64,000 bases of DNA from JBDTVS01 sp040007095 (GTDB lineage Bacteria; Acidobacteriota; Vicinamibacteria; Vicinamibacterales; CAVVIG01). The position numbers were made by a program, and so were the translations under genes. Each line of letters starts with the position of its first letter. Position 1 is the stretch's first letter. The DNA lies in NCBI GenBank assembly GCA_040007095.1, contig JBDTVS010000117.1, forward strand, positions 124,001-188,000, given 5' to 3'. Of this stretch, positions 15,427 to 23,346 are shown piece by piece. Under the pieces are notes generated by a model. The model ran no database searches and had not been told where the DNA came from. It was given only the letters and a program-made list of their open reading frames with translations.

Positions 15427-16749
15427 ATGAACAGTCTCGATCCGGATGTGGTTGTTATCGGCGGCGGGCCGGCGGGGGCCACGGTGTCGACGCTGCTGGC
15501 CCAGCAGGATCTGCGCGTGGAGCTGTTCGAACGCGACCATTTCCCCCGATTCCATATCGGCGAATCACTGATCCCGGAAACCTATTGGGTGCTGAAGCGG
15601 CTGAACATGCTGCCGAAAATGCAGCAGAGCCACTTCGTCAAGAAGTACAGCGTGCAGTTCGTCAATGCCAGCGGCAAGACGTCGGCGCCGTTCTACTTCT
15701 GGGATAACAAGCCGCACGAGTGCTCGCAGACCTGGCAGGTGGTTCGCAGCGAGTTCGATCAGATGATGCTCGAGAACGCGCGGGAGCATGGCGTCATCGC
15801 GCACGAAGGCGTCCGGGTGCTGAGTGTGCTGTGGGAAGATGAGCGCGCCGTCGGCGTCACGATTCGGCGGGAGGACGGCACCCAGCGCGAGGTGCGTGCC
15901 AACGTCGTCGTGGACGCCAGCGGGCAGGCGGGCTTGATTCAGAACAAGCTGCGGCTGCGCGTCTGGGATCCCACCTTGAACAAGGGAGCGATCTGGACCT
16001 ACTGGGAGGGCGCGTATCGCGACACCGGGCGCGACGAAGGCGCCACGATGGTGCTGCAGACCGCCTCGAAGAACGGTTGGTTCTGGTACATCCCGCAGCA
16101 CAACAACATCGTCAGCGTCGGCGTCGTGGCGCCGTTCGATTACCTGTTCAAAAATCGGGACGCACCTGGAGATTACGAGCGGACCTACCGTGAAGAAGTA
16201 GACGCCTGCTCGGCCGTGAAGGAACGGGTCGCGTCCGGACGACCCGTCACCGGATATTTCGCGACCAAGGACTACTCGTACCGCGCGACCAAGGTCGCCG
16301 GCGACGGTTGGGTGATGGTCGGCGATGCCTGGGGATTTCTGGATCCGCTGTACTCCTCGGGCGTGCTGCTGGCGCTGCGATCCGGAGAGATGGCCGCCGA
16401 CGCGATTGCCGAGGGATTGGCCAACGGCGATACGTCAGCCGCGCAGCTGGGAAAATGGGGCCCCGTGTTCAACGCCGGCGTCGACCGCATGCGTCGGCTG
16501 GTCTGCGAGTATTACGACGGCTTCAGCTTCGGCAATTTCATGAAGCACCATCCGGAACTGCGCGGCACCGTCACGGATTTGCTGATCGGCGATTTGTTTA
16601 CCGACCGCGTGGACACGGTCTGGAAGCCCATGGAAGCGCTCTATCCGATGGGCAAGTCGCCGATTCCCGCGTGGAACTCCGGAGCGCACACCGCGCCAGT
16701 CGATCAGAGAGTCAATGAGCTGAAGCTGCCTGACGGCTGGAAGCCTTAG
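15427..16749 (+). CDS. Flavin-dependent halogenase-like oxidoreductase
   Basis: 440 residues. The FAD-binding Rossmann motif VVVIGGGPAGATV is at 9-20. FPRFHIGESLIPET (39-52) is the conserved stretch of bacterial phenol and pyrrole halogenases and their relatives, with Lys72/Lys73 close to the position expected for the catalytic Lys. NGWFWYIP (216-223) gives the sequence WFWYIP, matching the halogenase motif W-x-W-x-I-P. GDAWGFLDPLYSSGV (about 297-311) is the second FAD motif. The family also contains geranylgeranyl-reductase-like and hydroxylase-like members, so halogenation is likely but not proven. A short repeat and 118 bp separate it from the ligase. It is on the same strand and is read here as the last gene of the cluster starting at 11954. 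Confidence 0.82.
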   Translation: MNSLDPDVVVIGGGPAGATVSTLLAQQDLRVELFERDHFPRFHIGESLIPETYWVLKRLNMLPKMQQSHFVKKYSVQFVNASGKTSAPFYFWDNKPHECSQTWQVVRSEFDQMMLENAREHGVIAHEGVRVLSVLWEDERAVGVTIRREDGTQREVRANVVVDASGQAGLIQNKLRLRVWDPTLNKGAIWTYWEGAYRDTGRDEGATMVLQTASKNGWFWYIPQHNNIVSVGVVAPFDYLFKNRDAPGDYERTYREEVDACSAVKERVASGRPVTGYFATKDYSYRATKVAGDGWVMVGDAWGFLDPLYSSGVLLALRSGEMAADAIAEGLANGDTSAAQLGKWGPVFNAGVDRMRRLVCEYYDGFSFGNFMKHHPELRGTVTDLLIGDLFTDRVDTVWKPMEALYPMGKSPIPAWNSGAHTAPVDQRVNELKLPDGWKP

Positions 16750-16758
16750 CCGTCGGTA

Positions 16759-16787
16759 TTGACAGCTCACGGTCTCGTCATTAGGCT
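16759..16787 (+). promoter_or_regulatory. Sigma-70-like promoter for the 16814 gene
   Basis: TTGACA (16759-16764), a 17-bp spacer, then TAGGCT (16782-16787). It lies just after the halogenase-like stop and 26 bp before the first ATG of the propeller gene. The good -35 box and canonical spacing make this the best-formed promoter in the window, and it suggests that the propeller is transcribed separately from the biosynthetic cluster. Confidence 0.5.
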
Positions 16788-16813
16788 GATCCGTCTGTCA
16801 TTGCATTGAGATA

Positions 16814-18064
16814 ATGGTGCGCATTATGAATTTCAAGCACAACGTCATCGTCGGTCTCGTATTCCTTGGAGCCTCGATCAGCGTGCTGGGGCAGAGCCGC
16901 ACCGCCGACTACACGCAGTGGCGGGGAGCGAACCGTGACGGCGCGGCGGCGGGGTTTACAGCGCCAACGTCCTGGCCTGAAAAGCTCACGCAGCGGTGGA
17001 AAATCGAGGTGGGGACCGGCTACGCGACGCCACTCGTCGTCGGCAACCGGCTCTACCTTTTCTCACGCCAGGGCGACGACGAGGTGATGAGCGCGCTCGA
17101 CCCGGCGAACGGCAAGGTGATCTGGCGAACCGCCTATCCCATCGCGGTGACGATGCACCCCGCGGCAACCAAGCATGGACCGGGACCGAAATCGACGCCG
17201 GTGTTCGCGGATGGCAAACTGTTCTCGATCGGCTTCACGGGGGCGGTGACGGCATTCGACGCCGCGACCGGCAAGCAGCTCTGGCAGAAGCCGGGCACGA
17301 TTCCGCTGCCCTTCTTCAACAGCCACGCCTTTTCGCCGATCGTCGAACGCGGCCTGGTGATTTTCCACACCGGCGGGCATATGCAGGGCGCGCTCACCGC
17401 CTTTGACGTGAATACCGGTGCCGTGAAATGGAGTTGGGCGGGTGATGGCCCCGGATACGGATCGCCGGTCATCGCGGAGTTCGCGGGCACGCGTCAGCTC
17501 GTGACGATCACGCAGGGCAAGATCGTCAGCGTCGATCCCGCGACCGGCGCGCTGCTCTGGGAGCGTCCCTACGTCAGCGCAAACTTCACCAATGCGGTCA
17601 CACCCGTGGTCTACGGTCAGACACTCATCGTCTCGGGCAACGGCGGCCCGACAGTGGCGGTGGCGGTGACCAAGCAGAACAACCAGTGGATGACGGCGAC
17701 TGCATGGGAGAACCCGGACGTCCAGTACCGCCTGAGCAACAGCGTGCTGATGGGCGACACGCTCTTCGGGCTGTCGAGCCGCAACATGGGCCAGTACTTC
17801 GGGATCGACCCCAAAACGGGGAAGACGTTGTGGACCTCCGAACCCCGCCAGGCCGGCAACGCCGCGATCGTCTACTCCGGCGAGCTGGCGTTCAGCCTCG
17901 AAGACACCGGCGAATTGAAGGTCTTCCGGCACGGAGGAACGTCGTTCGAGACCGTGCGCCGCTACACGGTCGCGGACTCCGAGACGTGGACGCAGCCGAC
18001 CATCATCGGCAACCGTATCTTCGTGAAGGATGTGTCGAACCTGACGCTGTGGACGCTGAACTGA
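16814..18064 (+). CDS. Exported PQQ-like beta-propeller protein
   Basis: 416 residues from ATG 16814; the second ATG (16826) gives a 412-residue form starting MNFKHNVIVGLVFLG. Signal peptide to about residue 26 (SISVLGQ). The mature part opens DYTQWRGANRDG, a diverged version of the DWxQxRGPxxxG entry motif. The blades are clear (SALDPANGKVIW, AFDAATGKQLW, AFDVNTGAVKW, SVDPATGALLW, GIDPKTGKTLW). It is the seventh propeller in the window and is separated from the other six by the radical SAM/halogenase cluster. Export is likely and function is unknown. Confidence 0.85.
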   Translation: MVRIMNFKHNVIVGLVFLGASISVLGQSRTADYTQWRGANRDGAAAGFTAPTSWPEKLTQRWKIEVGTGYATPLVVGNRLYLFSRQGDDEVMSALDPANGKVIWRTAYPIAVTMHPAATKHGPGPKSTPVFADGKLFSIGFTGAVTAFDAATGKQLWQKPGTIPLPFFNSHAFSPIVERGLVIFHTGGHMQGALTAFDVNTGAVKWSWAGDGPGYGSPVIAEFAGTRQLVTITQGKIVSVDPATGALLWERPYVSANFTNAVTPVVYGQTLIVSGNGGPTVAVAVTKQNNQWMTATAWENPDVQYRLSNSVLMGDTLFGLSSRNMGQYFGIDPKTGKTLWTSEPRQAGNAAIVYSGELAFSLEDTGELKVFRHGGTSFETVRRYTVADSETWTQPTIIGNRIFVKDVSNLTLWTLN

Positions 18065-18466
18065 CCGGTGATTGACTGAGATTTCACCATCAAACGTCAG
18101 GGGCGGGCGCACCTTGTAGCATGAAGACACCAGCGCATACCAATGTCGAAGGGTCCGGCCTCCGTCTACACTGAAGCGTCCGCCTTCGCCGAGGTTGTTC
18201 CACCTGCGCCAGGGCTTCGGTGAAGCGACCGGGCCTTGCGGAGGCTGGTCAGCCGAACCCAGACCTTGCACCCACATTTCCTGCAAAGCGTCTAATTCAT
18301 CGAGGCAAACTTCAGACATGTCGGCAGGAGTCCCTCCGCTGATTCCAGAGAGGGGTTAGCGTTCGATGCATCCCCGGGCCTCGCCCGCCTCGGTGCGACG
18401 CCAGACTTCACCACGGCTGCCAATGGCCGGTATTCGGGAACCCATCATTACGTCATGAGGTATGAG
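18065..18466. other. Intergenic region, no convincing gene
   Basis: 400 bp. A minus-strand frame entering at 18319 starts with about 24 plausible codons (MSEVCLDELDALQEMW) of lower GC content than its surroundings, then runs into Pro- and Arg-rich sequence and the antisense of the propeller gene. The stretch around 18150-18245 contains a weak inverted repeat (GGCCTCCG ... CGGAGGC) with several CTTCG and GAAG units. It may be the remnant of a gene broken by a repeat. Confidence 0.3.
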
Positions 18467-19108
18467 ATGAAGTGTCGTGCATCTATCGCAGTGCTGACGG
18501 TAGTCGGATTGCTCGCCGTCGTGCCGTTGATCGCCCAGGGGCCGAAGGGATGGCTGGTGCGCGCCGACCGCAGCACGAGCGCGCTCGATCCAGACGCCGC
18601 AGGCAACATCAAGTTCACCTCGGCGGGAACGGGGTTCCACGCGGTCACGCCTCAAGCGGCGGTCTTCTGGGATCCGGCGAACACGGTCACGGGCAATTAT
18701 TCGCTCAAGGGCACGTTCACGCTGATAAAACCCAGCAATCATACGAACTACTACGGTCTGGTGTTCGGTGGAAGCGACCTCGGCGGCCCACGCCAAACGT
18801 ACCTGTACTTTCTGGTGGCGCAGGATGGGACCTGGCTTCTCAAACGCCGGGAGGGTGATGCGTCAACACAGGACGTGGCGCCAAGGGCGGTCAACGCCGC
18901 CGTGAAAAGGCCGGACGCGAAAGGTCAGTCCGTCAACGCGCTCGAAGTGCAGGTGACCGCCGACAAGATGCAGTTCCTGATCAACGGCACGGTCGTCCAC
19001 ACGATGCCGAAGACCGGGCTGGCGGCGAAGACAGACGGCCTCTACGGCATTCGCGTGAACCACGCGCTCGAGGTTCAAGTCGACGGCTTAGCACTCTCGA
19101 AATCATGA
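18467..19108 (+). CDS. Exported lectin-like (DUF1080/LamG-type) protein
   Basis: 213 residues. ATG 18467 is preferred because a GAGG site stands 6 nt upstream; the in-frame ATG at 18455 lacks one. A signal peptide (CRASIAVLTVVGLLAVVPLIAQ) is followed by a beta-rich domain with features of concanavalin-like jelly rolls: ANTVTGNYSLKGTFTLIKP, HTNYYGLVFGGSDL, LYFLVAQDGTWLLKRREG, LEVQVTADKMQFLINGTVV and DGLYGIRVNHALEVQVDGL. The length is what one such domain needs, so it is a stand-alone secreted binding domain or an accessory protein. It follows the propeller by 400 bp. No partner is obvious. Confidence 0.75.
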   Translation: MKCRASIAVLTVVGLLAVVPLIAQGPKGWLVRADRSTSALDPDAAGNIKFTSAGTGFHAVTPQAAVFWDPANTVTGNYSLKGTFTLIKPSNHTNYYGLVFGGSDLGGPRQTYLYFLVAQDGTWLLKRREGDASTQDVAPRAVNAAVKRPDAKGQSVNALEVQVTADKMQFLINGTVVHTMPKTGLAAKTDGLYGIRVNHALEVQVDGLALSKS

Positions 19109-19208
19109 ACCCGGCGCGACGCTGCGCTCGAACGCGAGGTTGGCTCTAGCCTTCGCTGCCTGGGCGTAGCCCGTGGCTTTGCCGCATCGTGTCCCGGTCG
19201 AGAAGTCC

Positions 19209-20771
19209 TTACCGGAGTGGCAACGGCTCGGCCGTGACAGCCCACCACGTGAGCTTCTGAGCTTCCTGGCTGGCGGAGACCGACGAACCGAACGTCAGCA
19301 CGGCTCCGGCGATCAGCGTCGCGGCCAATCCGAATGTGGACGGCCACATGAACCCAATCGACGTGTGATACGCGACGACGTAGCTCGTGACGGTGCCGAT
19401 GATGCCTGCGGCAAGCGCGGGCGTGGCTGTCGTCCGCCGGCTGAACATGGCTAGCAGATAGATGCCGAATAGCGGCCCGGCAAACGCATTGATGAGCTTA
19501 TTGGCAATCTCGAGCAGACTGCCGATGCGCGAGACGTTCATGGCCAGAAAGGTGCCGGCTGCTCCGAATACGAACGTGCCGATCCTGGAGATCTGCACCT
19601 GGCGCCGTTGATCGACGGCATCGCCCGTCGTGGAGGTGCGGCCCAGGACGAGGCGGTGATAGAAGTCGACGATCACGACCGACGTACACGAATTGATCGC
19701 TGAGTCTACGCTCGAGAGCGACGCCGCCATGATCGACGCGATCACCAGACCCACGATGCCGGCCGGAAACGTCAGCGACACAAAATACGGCAGAATCTTG
19801 TCCGTGGCGTAGTTGGGCGGCAGCGCGTGGACCTGGAAGTACGCAAACAACGCCAACCCGACAAAGGACAGCGCGTACATCCAGATCGCGTCCCCGGCCG
19901 CGTTCACGATGAAGGCGCGCCGCGCATCGGCCAGCGATTTGGTGGTCTGCAGGCGCTGCACCATGATCTGGTCGCTCGTATAGGACGCCATCCGCCCAAA
20001 CACCAACGAGCACATGATGCCAACGACGTTGAGCGGCTGCTCGAAAAACGCGACGACGGCGGACCATAGGCCGCCAGAGCCGCTCGCAATGGGCGCGAGG
20101 ATGGTGGTCTTGCCGCCCGCTTCGCTGATCCTCCAGATTTCCGAAAGTCCGCCCGGCACCGACGCCGCGGCAATCCACACCACGGCCGCGAGACCGCCGA
20201 ACCGCACGCAGAATTGCATGACATCGTTCCAAATGACGGCATGCACACCGCCAATGGCTGTATAGACGGTCACGATCGTCCCAAGGACGATGATCATCGT
20301 GGTCAGGGGAATCTGCCCGCCCACGGCGGCGTTGATCGCGAGGCACGGCACGTAGATCGCAGTGGCCATCCAGCCCAGGCGCCAGACGATGAAGATCCCG
20401 GCCGCGAGCGTCCGTACGCGGACATCGAACCGCATCTCGAGATACTCGTAAGCCGTGAAGTAATTCAGCCGACGGTAGAACGGCAGCGTCACGTACGCCA
20501 CCCAGGGGTACAGCAAGAACCAGGACGTCGTGCCGATGAGCAGAATCAGGCCGTATTTGATCGTCGCGGACGGCTGCATGAGATAGTCGATGGCGCTGTC
20601 GAGCGCCGCCATCAGCGACAGACCCACCGGCAGCCAGGACATCGATTGGCGCGCCAGGAAGTAGTCGTCGAGCGATCGCTGGCGCTTCGAGAAATAGACG
20701 CCCACGCCGGTCAGCGCGGTCAGATAGGCGACAACAATGACGACGTCGAGCGGGTGCAGCGTGGTACTCAT
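19209..20771 (-). CDS. Sodium:solute symporter family transporter
   Basis: 520 residues with about 13-14 hydrophobic segments, the normal size for the SSS family (TC 2.A.21). The start MSTTLHPLDVVIVVAYLTAL gives the first membrane helix. YFLARQSMSWLPVGLSLMAAL corresponds to the conserved substrate and Na+ region of helix 1, and AASLSSVDSAINSCTSVV (about 360-378) is the SSS motif carrying the second part of the Na2 site. The substrate cannot be read; relatives carry sugars, amino acids, carboxylates or proline. Upstream on the same strand, 69 bp away, is a small cytochrome c and before that a Tat-exported ThDP enzyme. The transporter may take up the substrate or product of that enzyme. Confidence 0.92.
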   Translation of the reverse strand: MSTTLHPLDVVIVVAYLTALTGVGVYFSKRQRSLDDYFLARQSMSWLPVGLSLMAALDSAIDYLMQPSATIKYGLILLIGTTSWFLLYPWVAYVTLPFYRRLNYFTAYEYLEMRFDVRVRTLAAGIFIVWRLGWMATAIYVPCLAINAAVGGQIPLTTMIIVLGTIVTVYTAIGGVHAVIWNDVMQFCVRFGGLAAVVWIAAASVPGGLSEIWRISEAGGKTTILAPIASGSGGLWSAVVAFFEQPLNVVGIMCSLVFGRMASYTSDQIMVQRLQTTKSLADARRAFIVNAAGDAIWMYALSFVGLALFAYFQVHALPPNYATDKILPYFVSLTFPAGIVGLVIASIMAASLSSVDSAINSCTSVVIVDFYHRLVLGRTSTTGDAVDQRRQVQISRIGTFVFGAAGTFLAMNVSRIGSLLEIANKLINAFAGPLFGIYLLAMFSRRTTATPALAAGIIGTVTSYVVAYHTSIGFMWPSTFGLAATLIAGAVLTFGSSVSASQEAQKLTWWAVTAEPLPLR

Positions 20772-20840
20772 GAGCGAACGGTCACGGAGTGTACGTCGTC
20801 CCGCCTTTTCGCAGGGCCGCGAGCCAGGGGACTTCGCAAC

Positions 20841-21215
20841 TCAGGGCTGCTTGGCGATCTGCTGGAGGATGTCCTTCAGGATCGGGACGCTGTCGGCGGG
20901 GGGCGGCGTGGGGTGCAGCGAACGCAGGTAGGCATAGACGTCCGCCAGTTCCTTCGCCGACACGTCGGAGAACGACGGCATCGCCGGTCTGGGCGGCTTC
21001 TGCACGAAGGCGACGAACGCCTCCTCGGAACGGGCCATCGGCACCAGCCGCGGCGAGCCGGTCTCCCCCTCGTACCCGTGGCACGCATAGCACTTATACG
21101 TCTGGTCGAACAACGTCTTGCCTCGTTTTGCGTCGCCGGTCGGCGCCGCCGCCTCGCGTGGCGCCTGAGCGCTGACCACCACGGCCGACAGCATCACTAT
21201 CGCGAACGTCTTCAT
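20841..21215 (-). CDS. Exported single-haem cytochrome c
   Basis: 124 residues from ATG 21215 (the frame extends upstream but this ATG gives a signal peptide, MKTFAIVMLSAVVVSAQA). One CxxCH haem-binding site, CYACHGYEGE, lies at about 42-51. A distal Met ligand is likely in PAMPSFSDV (residues 78-86), and the C-terminal helix ELADVYAYLRSLHP is typical of class I cytochromes. It should be a small periplasmic electron carrier. It lies 55 bp downstream of the ThDP enzyme gene and 69 bp upstream of the symporter, all on the minus strand. A redox link between the exported ThDP enzyme and this carrier is inferred from position. Confidence 0.85.
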   Translation of the reverse strand: MKTFAIVMLSAVVVSAQAPREAAAPTGDAKRGKTLFDQTYKCYACHGYEGETGSPRLVPMARSEEAFVAFVQKPPRPAMPSFSDVSAKELADVYAYLRSLHPTPPPADSVPILKDILQQIAKQP

Positions 21216-21270
21216 GAGCGTCTCCAAACACGGCTGCTCAAAGACCAGCCTGAACTGGCTATTCAGCCGC

Positions 21271-23199
21271 CTACCGCGGCTGCGACACGACGTCGACCAA
21301 CGCGGGCTCACCGGCCCGCACCCGTGTGAGCGCACGCTTGTAGGCCGCCGCCAGCTCGTTGGGGTTGTCGATCGGCCCTTCGCTGTACATCCCGTACGCC
21401 TTCGCCATCTGCGCGTAGTTGATGTTGGGATCGCTGATGACGTTGCCGATGTGATTGCGACCGGAGCCGCGGTTCCGGCTGCCGCCCATCCGCTGCACGA
21501 TCATCACTTCCGCGTGGTACGCGCGATTGTTGTGCACGACGAGCAGCAGCGGAATCTGATGATGGACCGCCGTCCACAGCACACCCGGTCCGAAATTCAG
21601 ATCGCCATCGCCGACGATGCCGATCGACAGGCGGCCGAGCTTCTTGTTCGCCAGCGCCGCGCCGACCGATGCCGGCGAATCGTAGCCAATGCCCATCCCG
21701 CCGCTGTCGCCGTTGTAGCGATAGTGCCTGTCGAAGTTCAGCAGGCGCCGCTGCCAGTCGCCGGTGAACTGGTGTCCGGAGACAATCGCCCAGTCGTCGT
21801 TCTTGATCTGGGCGCCGAGCTCGCCGATCAATCGCGGCACACTGATGGGGCTCGCGTCCCACCCGTGCCGGGCGTCTTCCACGACTTTGAGATGGGCCGA
21901 CTTATGCGCGGCGGCAACGCGTGCCCCGCGCGCCTTGGCGGCGGCCGCCCGATCCGGTGTCATCTGCCGGCGCACCTCTTCGATCAGCGAAGGCAAGGTC
22001 GTTTCCGCATCGGCCGCGATCGCCAGGTCGACGTCCGCGTAGCGTCCGAAGTCGTGAATGTTGCTGTGCTGAAACAGATGCTCGGCAGAAAGACTGATCG
22101 TCTTGCGTCCATTGGTTCGGGCCGCGCGCGCGACGCCCGACATGTCGACGACCTCGAGGCCAAGCGTGACGTCCGCGGCGTAGCCGGCGCCGCCTGTCCC
22201 GTACAGCGGATGCCACGAAGGGAAGGACTGCCACGAGGCATAACCCATGACGTCGACCGGTGCCTGCAACAGCTCGGCGAGCTCCACCGACAAATCCCAG
22301 CCCTTCTGCGTGTGCCCCATCTTCTGGGTTTGAATCAGCGGCGTCTCCGCGTTGACGAGCAGGCGCGCGGCCTCGCGAACGGCATTCGCATCGCCTTGCG
22401 GCGGCGAGGCCATCGTCAGGGCCGGAATGCGTGGTCGCGCTCGATCGGCGACCAGGGATTCCTGCAGCACCGCATCCACGACGAGCACCACCGGGCCTCT
22501 CGGCGGCGTCATCGCGATTCGGTACGCCTGCATCGCCGACTCCGCGAAGCGCTCCAGGTTCGTCGCTTCGTCGTCGAACTTGACGAAATCGCGGACCAGC
22601 GACCCCATGTCCTGGGCGCTATGCGGACGATTGATCACACCGGCCGGATTGCGGTGGTGTCCGACGAAGACGACGATCGGGACACGGTCGGCCCACGCCT
22701 GGAAGAGCGCCATCGACGAGTGCAGCAGGCCGACAACGCCGTGCACGCAGACGAGTATCGGTTTGCCCGCCGCCTTGGCATAGCCGTGCGCAATCGCGGT
22801 CGCCGATTCCTCGTGGAGGCAGGTCAACAGCTCAGGCTTGGTGTTGTTGCCGTAGTTGAGCAGCGATTCGTGCAGCCCAGCGAACGCCGATCCAGGGTTG
22901 ATCGCCGCATAGTCGAGGTCCAGTTTCTTCAAGACGTCGACCATGAAGTCCGACGCCGGCCTCACCGCCGGGTCAGTCCTGCTTTCCGCGGCGGGAGCCT
23001 GAACGGCGCCGAGCCCAAACTCGGCCTGCACCTGTGCGTTCGACGGCAGCACCGCACCAGGCCGAGGCGGCGGAGGCGTGGAGCCCGCCTCGGAGGCAGG
23101 GGCCGTGACGACAAGTCCGGCGGCGCCGAGCGCCGCGCCTTTGAAGAAATCGCGCCGCCCGACGGGGTTCTTGTCGGTGTGATCGTGTGTATCCGCCAC
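21271..23199 (-). CDS. Tat-exported thiamine-diphosphate enzyme (acetolactate-synthase-like)
   Basis: 642 residues from GTG 23199. An AGGAGG site stands 7 nt upstream of this GTG but only 1 nt upstream of the ATG at 23205, so the GTG is the better start. The N-terminus has a twin-arginine signal (VGRRDFFKGAALGAAGLVV) and a long Pro-rich linker. The rest is a full three-domain ThDP enzyme of the acetolactate synthase/benzoylformate decarboxylase type. The catalytic-Glu region is CLHEESATAIAHGYAKA, a central domain follows, and the cofactor motif is GDGDLNFGPGVLWTAVHHQIPLLLVVHNN. Tat export of a folded cofactor protein makes sense, but ThDP enzymes of this class are normally cytosolic, so a periplasmic copy beside a cytochrome c is unusual. 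Substrate unknown. Confidence 0.85.
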   Translation of the reverse strand: MADTHDHTDKNPVGRRDFFKGAALGAAGLVVTAPASEAGSTPPPPRPGAVLPSNAQVQAEFGLGAVQAPAAESRTDPAVRPASDFMVDVLKKLDLDYAAINPGSAFAGLHESLLNYGNNTKPELLTCLHEESATAIAHGYAKAAGKPILVCVHGVVGLLHSSMALFQAWADRVPIVVFVGHHRNPAGVINRPHSAQDMGSLVRDFVKFDDEATNLERFAESAMQAYRIAMTPPRGPVVLVVDAVLQESLVADRARPRIPALTMASPPQGDANAVREAARLLVNAETPLIQTQKMGHTQKGWDLSVELAELLQAPVDVMGYASWQSFPSWHPLYGTGGAGYAADVTLGLEVVDMSGVARAARTNGRKTISLSAEHLFQHSNIHDFGRYADVDLAIAADAETTLPSLIEEVRRQMTPDRAAAAKARGARVAAAHKSAHLKVVEDARHGWDASPISVPRLIGELGAQIKNDDWAIVSGHQFTGDWQRRLLNFDRHYRYNGDSGGMGIGYDSPASVGAALANKKLGRLSIGIVGDGDLNFGPGVLWTAVHHQIPLLLVVHNNRAYHAEVMIVQRMGGSRNRGSGRNHIGNVISDPNINYAQMAKAYGMYSEGPIDNPNELAAAYKRALTRVRAGEPALVDVVSQPR

Positions 23200-23346
23200 A
23201 GGCATGCCTCCTAAGTGAGCCGCAGCGGTATTCTACGCTGGTCAGCAAGGGTATGATGTCGATTGAATTTTCCTGGGCCATGAACCTGCCCGCCATCGCC
23301 GCCCGGAGGGTAAGCAGCCAGGCGACGGGACATCTCATCTGGTGAC

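Noticed and set aside
21214..23214. 666-aa plus-strand frame opposite the ThDP enzyme
   Set aside because: High-GC mirror frame. The minus strand carries the cofactor motifs and Tat signal.
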